Assembly (NCBI GenBank): GCA_004431415.1
Contig: QPMI01000343.1
Location: 1 to 30,387 of the forward strand
Reading direction: 5' to 3'
Length of the DNA stretch: 30,387 nt
DNA from: Cyanophora paradoxa
Taxonomy: Eukaryota; Glaucocystophyceae; Cyanophorales; Cyanophoraceae
Shown: positions 1 to 10,184 of the stretch, one piece after another
How positions within the stretch are numbered: position 1 is the first letter of the stretch
How the letters are laid out: each line of letters opens with the position of its first letter
Translations under genes and position numbers: made by a program
Notes under the pieces: model-generated
What the model saw: the letters and a program-made list of their open reading frames with translations, nothing else
Told to the model about the DNA's origin: nothing
Databases searched by the model: none

Positions 1-525
1 AGCCCGTAGGGACTCCCGCCCAATACGCGCCCCAGGTACGCACCGCGCGCGCAGGTGCCCTAGAGCGTCGGTCTTTCTTGGCGGCTGATCGTCCTCCGCC
101 CGTGCAGGCGCTCCTCTGGACGGGAGGCTCGTCGATCGAGTGCGCCCGGGCCCCGTTTGCTTTGATTTGGATGTCAATAGTTTCCGATTTCGATCTGACC
201 CCTTTTCGCGCCCCCCGGCGCAGGCTGACTCCATGTCGGGCCCACCCCAGAGCCCGTAGGGGCTCCCGCCACCGCCCCGAGACGACCCCCGCCACCACAA
301 GACGCGATGCAGCACCACGCCGTGCATGCGGGCACATGTAGATATGTAGCTAGCTAGAGTGTCCGCGGGGAGGCGCATTACTCTCCTTAGGGGGCCTCGC
401 AGGGCCCGGCTGGCCGAGCGTGAGCTCGGTGGGCTGGGCCGGCGGCTGCGGCGGCCGCAGTGTACATTCCCACATAGCCCGGACCTGCGTTTTTAGTACG
501 TATACGTGTCCAAATGCTTCATGTC
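1..525 (+). repeat. Dispersed repeat family A, copy 1 (cut by window start)
   Basis: This stretch matches 16033-16553 base for base over most of its length in the same orientation, with scattered substitutions and small indels. Shared landmarks are the 'gctgactccatgtcgggccc' block (220-243 here), the 'gatgcagcaccacgccgtgc' block near 305, the 'tactctccttagggggcctc' block near 379, and a family-B tail ending in 'gtgtccaaatgc' near 520. No protein-like frame is shared between the copies, so it looks non-coding. The 87- and 60-codon open frames inside it are not supported as genes. Confidence 0.85.
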
Positions 526-994
526 AGCGAGCTAATATACAGTTTTGGGCCCGCCGCGGGCGGCGCCGCCCAGTACCGTATAGTACGTGTCTACGTACGT
601 GAATACGCCCGACCACATGGCCATGGGCAACGCCCGGCTTGCGATTGTACGTGAATGCGGGTGCAGCGGGGCTGGCGTAGTTGGCTGCGTGGTTGGCCGC
701 ATGCGCATGCACATTGCGGCAGGAGCTGGAGCTCGAGGCGCCGGCCTAGCTATCATAGTATAGGCCGCTCGGCCCGGCGGCGTGGCGCGCCTCCGTACGG
801 TACGCGTGGGGTGAGCTCGCGATTGAGCGCATGATCAATTATGCACGGTTAACGTTCACATTGAAGTAATGGGTATACGTAGTTAACGGCCAGCTGCTGC
901 GCATATGCAACGCCGCGGGTCACGGGTGCCTTTGGTCGTACCTGGTTGTACCCACCAAGCGCACGTCCCCCCCTCCGACGATTTGCCGCGCGAA
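526..994. other. Gene-free stretch upstream of the ARC6-like gene
   Basis: I see no coding exon here. The sequence has short palindromes (for example 'tacgtacgt' near 592 and 'catgcgcatgc' near 699) and CG-rich blocks. It presumably contains the promoter and 5' leader of the gene starting at 995, but there is no clear TATA box close to that start. Confidence 0.4.
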
Positions 995-3900
995 ATGTTC
1001 GCCGCTCCCCCGCCGGCGGGGTCGCTTAGGCCCCGCACGCTGCTGCTTCAGCCTCTGGGAGATATCTCCGCGGCGCTCCAGCCCGCGGGTCGTCCGACCG
1101 CCGTCCTGCCTGGCGCCCGGCTAAGCATCACCCCGCGTCATGGCGCGACTCGATTTGTTGCGAGGCGGGCCTTCTTTGGCTCGAAGCTACTACCGCACCA
1201 CCGGCCGTGCCGGCCTCATGCAACAGTGGTTCGCCCGCGGCTCGCGCGCGAAGAGCTCTCGAGGCTGACCTCGCCCAAGCCGTTCCGCGTCGCGGCGGAA
1301 CAGTCCGACGGCGAGGCCGACTACGACGAGGCCGAGGACGACGAGTTCGAGGACGCGGAGGGCGCCGACGGTCTGGAGGACGAGGTCCTGCACGTCCCGC
1401 TGAACCTCTACCGGATATTTGGCCTGGATCGGAACGCGGATTCGGACGCCCTCGATGCGGCTCTCACGCAGCTAATATCGAAAAAGCTCCCGCGCGGGTT
1501 CGCGCGGCCACGGCTGCGGGCCGAGCAGGCGCTTACGGCGCGCAGGTTCACCGCGGAAGCGGCATCGCAACGCAAGCAGCTCATCGACCAGGCGTACCAC
1601 GTGCTCTCCGAACCGAGCAAGAGGGACAGCTACGAGCAGTCCATCGATGGTGCCGAGGCCAGTGTCCAAGTACCGCTCTCGCACATCAAGGGCGCACTGT
1701 GCCTGCTGTTGGTGCTTCCGATCTCCCGTTCGCGTGCAAGTAAGTGTGAGGGCTGATGCCTCGCAACAGGAATGTGGACAGTGCGAGGACGCGATCCAGA
1801 TCGCACGGGAGAAGTTAAGTCGCGACGAGCACAGCACAGGCCAAGGAAATGCGGTATGTGCTTCGACTGCTCACTCATGGTGAATGCCAACGCTGACTGC
1901 ACCAGGTGTTCGACGACCCTCTCCCGGATCCGGATGCTATTCTTGCCATTGCGCTTGCTTATCGTGACATTGGCTTCTCGAAACGGGAGGAGAACATGTT
2001 CGATGCAGCGAGCGAGTCGATACAGGAGGGCATTGAGGTCCTTCGGCACTTTCACTCGCAACGTTCGGATCCTATGCAGCCGGTCAGCGGCTGGGAAGTT
2101 TTGCCTTCAGATCCTCTGACTCCCTCCCAGCAATTCCGTCAATTTGAATCCGAAATGCTGAATGAGCTTGCGGAGCTTCGGCCAAATCGGATCCTCGAGC
2201 TGGTCTCCATCGATCTCCGCGACAGTAATGCACCCCTACGGAAGAAGGGCTTGCGGGAGCTCGCTTCTTGGCTCGCGGAGCGTGGGGGCCTCGATGATGC
2301 TGGTGATGCCAATGATGAGACTTTCTTCGAATTCATCAATGTAAATTCTGCTGTGCCCTTCCTTGCGAATTTTTTTCTGGGGTCTGATCCGGTGTCTTGA
2401 TCAGGTCATACGGCCGTACTTACTGGCGGAAGAGCAGCAGCTCCTGTTCAGTCCCCAGGAGCGGAAATTTTCCCCCCGTGAGTTTCTGCTATGGCAGTGC
2501 TAACGTGCCCGTGGTCCCTGCTGATTCTCTTTGGGCGTGCCCTAGGCTCGATGATGATCATTGCACAATTCCACATCGCAAGGGGTTTCACGAACAGGGA
2601 TCCTCGCGAAATTGCCGAGGCACAGCGCCTTCTTTATGGCATTGATTCGGAGATTCAGCCGATCCCAGTGGAGCTAGCGTTGACATCCTTGCTTGTTGGT
2701 CAGGCGGAAGTAGCATTATCCTTCCTAGATGCCATTCGGCAGGTCAGTGAAGTCCTTCATTTTCGGCAACCATTCTGTTTTGTAACCTGTGCTTTCATAG
2801 CGGGATCCAGGATGCTACCACTTCATCCGGAAGCACTCGGAGGGCGCACCAGACATGATTACAGGGCTCATGAGGGCGTTGGAGAGGTGGCTTGCACGCG
2901 AAGTACTTGCAAAGTTTCGGGACTTTTTGGACTTCCGAGTGTCTGCCCAGTCATACTTCACTGATCCGCAAGTGCGTCTCGGACTCCAGTTCACAGCAGT
3001 CTCTGGCACTCACGATCAATCAGATTGTGGAAGAACTGTCAAGAATGCGTGCAGGAGTAGCAAGATCGGCCTCCGCTGCATCTCCACCTATGCGATCTTC
3101 AATAAACAACCAACGCTTCGATTTCGATAGAGACACCGCACAATACGGAATGCACTCCATCGCAGCACCAAAGAGTAAGAAAAAAACTAGCTCTCGAAGC
3201 TCTGGAGCTCTGGAGTCTCGCGCGAAGGGAATCTTGTCCGCTTTCCCGAATGTCGTCACCTCTACCAAGCAAAGCACTGGTCGGCTTGTCCTCGTTGGAC
3301 TGGCTGCGGCAGCTGTCAGTGGAGTTCTTCTTGGCGGTGTCCGCGGGCTTCTTGGCAAGAAGGACGACATAGATGAGATCCAGGTGGAGAACGTGGAAGA
3401 TGAATCCAATGATGGGGCAGAACAAGGAGATCAGGCTGGTCAGCCTCAGCAAATTCAAGTTGATCAATCTGGAAACCCAGCCAAGCCGGGGGACCAGTCC
3501 GCAACAGCAAATCAAGGTGGGCCAGTCACTTGCGTCATGAAAATTGCAAGCCTGACTGGCTTCCTACTTCTGCAGCATCGACGAGCAATGAGCCACTGAC
3601 TCCAGCCCAGATGGCATGCCGATCTGCAATCCAGCAATGGCAGACCACGAAAGCGCAGGCGATGGGTTCAAGCTATGCCACTGATCGGCTTGAAGACGTG
3701 TGAAATTTCCTGTAATCTGGTTTCCTGTTGCCTTCTAATCGCATGTGCAGGTTCTCGCTGAGCCAGCATTGAGCCAGTGGCGGAGCAGAGCAGCTGGGGC
3801 AAAGGCTGGCAAGTGGCACTGGAACTACCGCCTTGAAAACCTTGCGGTCGACAAGGTGGGCTCGTTGTGATGGCGCTTCCATGCCATTTGCTGATGTGCT

Positions 3901-4090
3901 CTAGATAAACATCGACCCGAGCAATCCGAACAAGGGCACAGTCGATGTCACCCTGAAGGAGGATGCCCAGTTTATGGCGGGTGGAGTCGTAAAGAAGGAG
4001 CAGTCGTACTCCAAGGCTTACAGGGCACGATATACTCTAGTCAATGTAGGCGGGAAGTGGAAGATCAGCGAGATGTCTGTCATTCCGTAA
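995..4090 (+). CDS. ARC6: ARC6/Ftn2-like plastid division protein (J-like domain plus C-terminal IMS domain)
   Basis: ARC6 is the inner-envelope protein that tethers the FtsZ ring at the plastid division site; it descends from cyanobacterial Ftn2/ZipN. Proposed exons are 995-1711, 1770-1853, 1906-2340, 2405-2477, 2546-2742, 2801-2971, 2997-3516, 3576-3697, 3751-3855 and 3905-4090. Together they give 869 codons, close to plant ARC6 (about 800). I chose the ATG at 995 because it gives a Phe-led leader (MFAAPPPAG). An acidic stretch follows (about 105-130), then a J-domain-like region (LNLYRIFGL, about 136-215), then the ARC6 helical region (ILAIALAYRDIGF; LERWLAREVLAKFRD). One transmembrane helix lies near 655-680 (LVLVGLAAAAVSGVLLGG), followed by a Gln/Asp-rich linker. 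The IMS/DUF4101 domain ends the protein (YRLENLAVDKI to GKWKISEMSVIP). The exon 6/7 junction is odd: it needs a 25-nt intron (see findings). Confidence 0.88.
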
Positions 4091-4179
4091 TCTGTTTATG
4101 TCCTGTAGTTTGATTTTCCAGTTTTTAATTTTCTGATCCATTTCTGACATGGAATCAGCCTGCGCCGGGAGCGAATTCG

Positions 4180-4415
4180 AAGCTCAATCAAGTCCCAGCC
4201 TGCTACCAGTGTGGGAACTCGGAATTTACACTGCGGCCCCCGCGGCCGCGGCCAGCCAGTTCTCTGGTTGGCTGGGCCCACGCCGCGGCGCCGGCAGCCG
4301 CAGTGTACTAAGTGTGGGAGCTGCAGAGCCGGCCCGCGGTTGCAGCGGCTGCAGTGTACATCCCACACTTGTAGCCCGGACTTGCGGTTTAAATTCCGAA
4401 GTTCGTGTCCAAATG
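4180..4415. repeat. Family-B short repeats, facing copies
   Basis: A family-B copy at about 4357-4413 runs from 'cacacttgtagcccggactt' to 'cgtgtccaaatga'. A reverse-orientation partial copy lies at about 4196-4250 ('ccagtgtgggaactcggaat' followed by NotI-like CG palindromes). Between them are inverted CG-rich blocks, so the region could fold into a large hairpin. The other family-B copies lie at about 468-525, 5496-5613, 12660-12720 (diverged), 15272-15375 (reverse) and 16496-16553. No coding potential is evident. Confidence 0.65.
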
Positions 4416-4482
4416 ATAGGCCTGCACAGTGAGCTCGAGGACATTGAAACCAACCCCAGGACATTGAAATTACGCAGTAGCG

Positions 4483-5454
4483 TCTGACAAGTGCTCAACA
4501 ATCATTGAATCTCCTGTATCAATTCTAGGGAACGGTTTGAGAAAAACTCGGAAGAGTCCAAGCTGCGGAGAAATCGGGCATCTGCGAGGAAATAGCGGAG
4601 CTCCTCACTCGTTTCTGACATCAACCTGTGCCTGAGTGTTGTGCTTCGGCTAACCAGCATATTGCGCGGCTAAGAGAAGCACGCCCAGTGCAGACCTGAG
4701 CAGGCAGGATGACACCAAGAGGCTGAGCAGCACCAGTGTGACGGAGCAGCAGAGTCTCGGTAGGATTGAGTACAGAGGGCACAAATATAGCACTAGACAT
4801 AGCTACAGTGCTAGGGCTATTCTGAGCGTGCTAAGATGGTCGCTGGACCAGATGGCAACGCGTACAAGGGTACAGGCCCAGAGGACAGGGCTAAATAAGG
4901 GAGCAGAGGCCAAGGGCCTAGCTAAGAGCTAGAGGACTAGCCGACGAGCCGAGCAAGTCGGAAAGTGGATGGCACAATATGGAGCAGCTTCACGTGCTCA
5001 TATACCTGATCAGACGTACTCGTGACTCATAGCGTGTTTGGAAGGCGATCAAATCATACATTCACTGTTTTGATCGTGTTTCCTTGACTGTGGTGAATCA
5101 AGTCTGTCAATCGTTTCACCAGAGCAGGAGCCTGCTTCTCTGCGAAATTACTTGTGCTTGAAATTTGTTGGACCAGATGTGAAATGCTGTATTGCGGTGT
5201 GCCCTCCATCAACGAAGCCTAAGAAATCATCGTTTTGAGGAAAAAGGATCATTATCATGCAGAAATGCACCTGTTCTGCAACAGAGAGAGAGAGCAAGTA
5301 AAAGACACGCCCACGCCAGCAAGACTGGGTATGACAGAACCGCAACACTCTCGGCCATATATGATGCATGTCATTCACATCTTTTAACCTTGCTGAGTGT
5401 CCTTCAACGGGGGAGACATGTGGACAGAGGGCGACGAGTGCCGTGACAGCATCT
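4483..5454 (-). pseudogene. Truncated, disrupted duplicate of the C12orf56-like gene (last three exons)
   Basis: This segment is a near-identical direct copy of 8033-8635, which holds exons 7-9 and two introns of the C12orf56-like gene. Because the introns are retained, it arose by DNA duplication and not through an mRNA. It is broken in several ways. An 8-nt insertion after 4508 shifts the frame close to the C terminus. About 313 bp of unrelated sequence (4665-4977) interrupts the last exon. The stretch at about 5280-5372 has been replaced by other sequence containing a (GA)n tract. Homology stops at 5454, exactly where exon 7 begins in the intact gene, and a family-B repeat follows. The five upstream exons are absent, so no functional product is expected. 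Confidence 0.85.
4665..4977. mobile_element. About 313-bp insertion inside the pseudogene, flanked by ATAT
   Basis: The intact copy reads 'ccagcatatggagcag' at about 8199-8215. Here the same bases are split by about 313 bp, and 'atat' occurs at both junctions (4661-4664 and 4976-4979), which looks like a short target-site duplication. The insert is purine-rich on this strand and has no long open frame, terminal inverted repeat or poly-A tail that I can see. It could be a small non-autonomous element or filler DNA from repair. Confidence 0.45.
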
Positions 5455-5455
5455 T

Positions 5456-5613
5456 GAGCGCTGGGCCCGGCCCGCAGCCGCGACGGCCGCAGTGTACCTT
5501 CCCACACTTGTAGCCCCGATCGCGACCTGCGGCGGCGGAGGCCGCTAGCGCTGTGTACGTATACATTCCCACACGTGTAGCCCGGACCTGTGTTTTTAGT
5601 ACGTGTCCACATG
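5456..5613 (+). repeat. Two tandem family-B repeats
   Basis: Two family-B copies follow one another: 'cttcccacacttgtagcccc' at about 5499 and 'cattcccacacgtgtagccc' at about 5564, the second ending 'agtacgtgtccacatgc' at 5613. They abut the broken edge of the pseudogene. From 5614 to about 5870 the minus strand stays open but resembles nothing I recognise. Confidence 0.65.
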
Positions 5614-5920
5614 CTAAAGCAGCACTACAGCTTGCTGCTGCAGCTGTGAGAAGCCATCTGTACATGTATATGAGTACTAGTTGATCACAGTTCGCCAGCC
5701 AGGGCCGCCACTGTCGGAAGCTCATTTTCTGAAATTTACAGGCCAGGGCATCCATCACCCTCGCACATGTGGATAGACCATATTGTACAATTGGATACTG
5801 GGCAGTCGCACAACATATCACGCTTATTTCCTGAAAGACACGGAGGGCAGAACGAAGATGAAGCTGCAAATTAACGCAATGGTCGCCTTCCCTCGAGGCA
5901 GGTGCGCGTTGGACGAGATT

Positions 5921-5990
5921 ACGCTGAACGCAGCCGAGATTGCCTTCCCTCGCCTTCGCGGACGCTGGTAATCTCGGCTGCGTTCAGCGT
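5921..5990. repeat. Perfect 21-bp inverted repeat (hairpin)
   Basis: Positions 5921-5941 and 5970-5990 are exact reverse complements (21 bp, beginning 'acgctgaacgcagcc'), with a 28-base loop containing 'ccttccctcgccttcg'. The right arm overlaps the outer end of the left long inverted arm. It could fold as a stable hairpin; its role is unknown. Confidence 0.85.
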
Positions 5991-6393
5991 GGACAGAGCT
6001 GTCTAGCTGTGTACTACGCCTGTCTGGGCTACGCATAGGTTGGTGCGGCCCTCGCCGTTGCCGGCCCGGCCGTTGCCCCCCCGAGGCCCGTAAGGGGAGT
6101 AACGCTCCACCCCCGCACAGCCTAAGCCGCGCGCGTGTCGTGTGCAGCATCGCGTCGTCGTTCTTGGGCGGTGGGAGTTCCTGCAGGCCCGGCGGGGCCG
6201 GGACCCGTCGGTAGCCTGCGGGGTCGATGCGGCGCACGCGCGGAGGGGGGTCAGATCGAAATTGAAGCGCCCTGAAATGCAGAGAGGCATGCCGCCGACG
6301 CTATGGCGAGCGTATCCGCGCGTAGCGATATTCAGTTTAAGAGACGCGTCCGGATCCACCGCCCGGTACGAGGCGCAACAAAGCGTCAGCCAC
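5983..6393 (+). repeat. Left arm of a long inverted repeat
   Basis: This arm is the reverse complement of 7581-7994 with only small differences. For example, the right arm carries an extra 'ctcgag' near 7869. It contains the block 'cgatgctgcac' and a 'cagatcgaaattgaagcg' block that resemble parts of family A, so it may be a diverged member. The 82-codon open frame it shares with the other arm is a by-product of the duplication. Confidence 0.88.
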
Positions 6394-6469
6394 GCCCGAG
6401 AAGAATCGCTCATAGGCAGTTGCGTGCACCTGCACGTTGAGGAGCACGTTGCACGATCAGGACACGTTA

Positions 6470-6767
6470 TCATCTGCATTTCGACGCGACGCGCCGGAGT
6501 AAACGCACAAGCATTTTCTGCTTCTCGAGCGCAGCGGCGAAGTCTTCGTCTTTTTCCTGGAATCCGAAGCAGGAATGAGCGAAGCCCGCACAACCGCGCG
6601 CGGAAGGTCACAAACCTTCAGTTTCTTCTTGAATTCCTCGTCCTTCTTCTTGAGTTCCTCGTCCTTCGTCTTGATGATGGCCTGCAGATCCTACGCGGAC
6701 GTCAACAAGGGTCACATGAATTCGAGCGTCGCTTGTGAACCTCTTCTGTGTATTTTGGACCGTCCAT
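6470..6767 (-). CDS. Small coiled-coil protein, 62 residues, two introns
   Basis: I do not recognise a family. Exons at 6741-6767, 6616-6690 and 6470-6556 join in frame across two GT-AG introns of 50 and 59 nt, the standard size here, giving 63 codons including the stop. The protein starts MDGPKYTEEDLQAII. It is dominated by charged heptad-like sequence (TKDEELKKKDEEFKKK, then EKDEDFAAALEKQK), predicting a single amphipathic helix, and ends with a basic tail (LLRRVASKCR). Clean junctions and the coding character of all three exons argue for a real gene rather than a chance frame. Its position inside a long inverted repeat is unusual. It could also be a fragment of a larger coiled-coil gene. 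Confidence 0.6.
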
Positions 6768-6905
6768 GGTCTGGCCTGGATTCTGTGATGCGAACCACGA
6801 CTCGGAAAAACCGGAGCTAGGGGGGATACCTTATAAACGCCCAAGTTGAACGCCCCTGCCCCTTCGGACCATGAGACTGGGATGCGATTACGATTTGAGA
6901 GCTAA

Positions 6906-6913
6906 TTATATAA
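6906..6913 (-). promoter_or_regulatory. TATA-like palindrome upstream of the small coiled-coil gene
   Basis: The palindrome TTATATAA lies 139 bp upstream of the minus-strand ATG at 6767, in an AT-richer patch. It would suit a TATA box with a leader of about 110 nt. The same sequence reads on both strands, so orientation is undetermined. Confidence 0.3.
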
Positions 6914-6919
6914 GGCCCC

Positions 6920-7580
6920 TAAGAAGCTTATCGGCCTTGGGGAAAGGAGAGGCCCTTAGGTCTGTGCCTATCTTGCACCAAACCTCAAACTGAGATTATA
7001 GACCGTAGGGAACACGATATCGATGGCCGGGCTACTTTTCAAATGTACGTATACGTAACAGCACGTACGAACGAAATATTTCTAGTAAGTTCGCGTTAAG
7101 CCCGGTCACCGGGTCGCCATTGGCAAAAAAGCTTAATATTAATTGACCCCATTCACAGACGAGCGTGAATGTCATTGGCTTCCAGCGCTAGCTTGCCAAA
7201 GTTGCTTCCCCTTCGCCGATGGAAATTTCAAAAAGCCCCTGCATCCGGCTGGGAGGCTGGAGTCGTCAGCGGGTAGTACTGGGGCCGGCATTGCCACTGG
7301 CCCAGCCCACTAAGAGATGAATTCGAAGCAAAAGACTAGCCCGTGGACTTGGGTGATAGGGTATGGCAACGCCGCAGAGGCCCCTAGTGGGACATGCAAG
7401 GCACGCCAGGGACCCTGGGCCCTCCCAGCACAGGGCCCAGCCCACTCAGTGACTAGTACTGGCCAGTGTGTGGTGTTTGACATGCTGCTTTTGATCGGCC
7501 AGCGATTTCATGCCCTCCAGCTTGGCGATGGCTTTGTCGAGTTACTGTTCAGAGATTCAGAACGTCTCACGCACCTGCAC
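6920..7580. other. Spacer between the inverted arms; possible orphan exon at 7484-7553
   Basis: No complete gene is seen. On the minus strand, 7553 down to about 7484 reads LDKAIAKLEGMKSLADQKQ, which looks like a coiled-coil exon. It is preceded in frame by a stop, with no acceptor that would skip it, and it ends soon after. It may be a remnant. The rest holds short palindromes such as 'acgtatacgt' near 7046 and 'ttaatattaatt' near 7133. Confidence 0.35.
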
Positions 7581-7994
7581 TGACGCTTTGTTGCGCCTCG
7601 TACCGGGCGGTGGATCCGGACGCGTCTCTTAAACTGAATATCGCTACGCGCGGATACGCTCGCCATAGCGTCGGCGGCATGCCTCTCTGCATTTCAGGGC
7701 GCTTCAATTTCGATCTGACCCCCCTCCGCGCGTGCGCCGCATCGACCCCGCAGGCTACCGACGGGTCCCGGCCCCGCCGGGCCTGCAGGAACTCCCACCG
7801 CCCAAGAACGACGACGCGATGCTGCACACGACACGTGCGCGGCTTAGGCTGTGCAGAGGTGGAGCGTTACTCGAGCTCCCCTTACGGGCCTCGGGGGGGA
7901 ACGGCCGGGCCGGCAACGGCGAGGGCCGCACCAACCTATGTGTAGCCCAGACAGGCGTAGTACACAGCTAGCTAGCTCTGTCTACACTGAACGC
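7581..7994 (-). repeat. Right arm of the long inverted repeat
   Basis: This is the reverse complement of 5983-6393. The arms are separated by about 1.19 kb that carries the small coiled-coil gene. No transposase or recombinase frame lies between or inside the arms. The right arm ends only about 30 bp before the stop codon of the C12orf56-like gene. Confidence 0.88.
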
Positions 7995-8022
7995 ATGTTG
8001 CCACGCTATAACGAGAATTAGA

Positions 8023-9958
8023 TTACCCTGCAGCGTCTGACAAGTGCTCAACAATCTCCTGTATCAATTCTAGGGAACGGTTTGAGAAAAACTCGGAAGA
8101 GTCCAAGCTGCGGAGAAATCGGGCATCTGCAAGGAAATATCGGAGCTCCTCACTCGTTTCTGACATCAACCTGTGCCTGAGTGTTGTGCTTCGGCTAACC
8201 AGCATATGGAGCAGCTTCGCGTGCTCATATACCTGATCAGGCGTACTCGTGACTCATAGCGTGTTTGGAAGGCGATCAAATCATACATTCACTGTTTTGA
8301 TCGTGTTTCCTTGACTGTGGTGAATCAAGTCTGTCAATCGTTTCACCAGAGCAGGAGCCTGCTTCTCTGCGAAATTACTTGTGCTTGAAATTTGTTGGAC
8401 CAGATGTGAAATGCTGTATTGCGGTGTGCCCTCCATCAACGAAGCCTAAGAAATCATCGTTTTGAGGAAAAAGGATCATTATCATGCAGAAATGCACCTG
8501 TTCTGCAACACTCTCCAGCTGCACAAGAACAGCAACGGCCATGTCATTCACATCTTTTAACCTTGCCGAGTGTCCTTCAACGGGGGAGACATGTGGACAG
8601 AGGGCGACGAGTGCCGTGACAGCATCTTGAACGCTGTATGGTCTGAAGGGAACGTGAGGCAAGCGAGAGTCAGGAGGCTGCCAGAGCCAGCAGACCTTGT
8701 GTAGGAGAGGACAAGCGCCCTTTCCTCGATGCCCTCGCTGTCACATAACACAAAAAATAAACACTCTAAAAGCACCATCAAGAATCTGCAAAATATGTCA
8801 GAACGTGTCAGACACAGTGCCACGGGGAGGAGTTCACTCCAGCTCATCCTCGCGTGAATACTTGGAGTTCGGTTTGGTATCTTGTCCTGGCGCATCAGAG
8901 TACCTCCGCAGCTGATCCAATAGAAGCTTCCAGAGCGATTCTCCTCTCTGCGTGCCACTAAGTAACCGAGAGGAGCAGCACATGGGATCACAGGATAGCA
9001 CTCCACCTCATAGAAAAGCTTTTGCACTCGCTGGTTTGTTTGAAGGGCGTATGCGAGCTCGTCAAGCACATGCAGGCGGTCCTCCATCTCCTGACAGCTT
9101 AATATCTCCGTTTGCATGTCCTCAAACGTCGACTGAAGCTGCTGAACCTCGCTGGCACTCAGGCTGGAAAGCCATCTGTCAGGACAAGTCGATTCAGGCA
9201 TGCCTTCTACGCACCTTGCGAGCCCAGAATTAAGGCGAGGTGACGGCAGCAACTCGGTCGATCCCGCTCGTGGTATCAGGCGCTGCACCCATTATTGGTC
9301 GAGGCGCAAGCCTATGACTCGCACCAACGCACCATTCTAGCCCCCATCCACAATCGAAACAGGTAAAAATGCAGTTTTGAGCCGTCCTGAAATGTATACA
9401 CGTCGATAGATGAATCTGCGATTCCATGTGAATTGAAGCAATCGTGATGTGGTCGACACTGCAAACCAGGCTGCTCAAGGGAGCGAGAAGAGCGGTAGCT
9501 GATGATGAAGTGCAAGCTTCTTAGCGAGAGCTGATCCTCAAGGAAGCCCGGGCGGTCCTCTCGCTTTTCCACTTTCTCGATGAGGGAAAACTTGATCGGA
9601 GGGAACGACTTCTTGGCACCACGGTCAACAAGGCAAATGTGCCGCTCCCCGAGGCAAATATACGTGAACGCTACACCCGCGTCAGCCACGTACGCGAATC
9701 GGCAACCTCGAGCTCGGCTCAGAACGTCGAACCTTTGGAGCCCTTCTGAACACGCACGACCTGCACCAACTAGCATCAGCAGCGCGCCGCGCTGCCGTCA
9801 GTCGCAGCCGAGCGCACCAGTTCGTAGTACGCGAGCGTGTTGAAGATCTCTGGCGGCAGCACGGCCGGAAACCGATTCGGGTAGCTGCGCGGATTCCTAA
9901 GGCCTGCATCGGAAGCGTATGCAGCAGGCACGTACCTGTCTGCGAGCGACCCTTTCAT
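8023..9958 (-). CDS. C12orf56-like protein (DUF4551 family), 496 residues
   Basis: The family is conserved from animals to some protists and has no well-defined biochemical role. Nine exons join in frame: 9818-9958, 9733-9769, 9333-9670, 9007-9282, 8838-8947, 8696-8785, 8498-8633, 8293-8445 and 8023-8232. Their introns are 48-62 nt. Recognisable blocks in order are LPPEIFNTLAYYEL, then a beta-rich PH-like stretch (FTYICLGERHICLVDR; FSLIEKVEKREDRPGFL), DVYTFQDGSKLHFYLFRLW, the helical block LSASEVQQLQSTFEDMQTEI with VQKLFYERGESLWKLLLDQL, and the C-terminal EELRYFLADARFL with LELIQEIVEHL. These follow the order in human C12orf56 as I remember it, including a terminal strand and helix pair. The start is the ATG at 9958. 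A 39-nt in-frame segment in exon 4 (from about 9216) could be a further intron. Exons 7-9 are duplicated as the broken copy at 4483-5454. Confidence 0.72.
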
Positions 9959-10184
9959 TGCACAGCGACCGCTGCTTTCGATGTTCACTTCAGCTCATGG
10001 CGGCGCGGTGTAACTCTACTCGAACTGTCAATCAGTGCAATGCGGTGCAATACGATGTGCTCCTTGATGTGCTCGCGCTGTAGCTACGTTGTCCTCCCCA
10101 GCCACCCGTACCCTCCTCCCGGCCCCATATACGAATTTAATTTTGCGTGTCTTTTACTTGCTCTCTCTCTAGATCTGGACACGA

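Noticed and set aside
5614-5869. Minus-strand frame with SFRQWRPWLANCDQLVL
   Set aside because: It reads somewhat protein-like, but it continues into a family-B repeat and I could not find splice partners or a family.
6142-6738. 198-codon open frame, repeated at 7567-7827
   Set aside because: The shared peptide simply follows from the inverted DNA arms, and it overlaps the spliced coiled-coil gene on the other strand.
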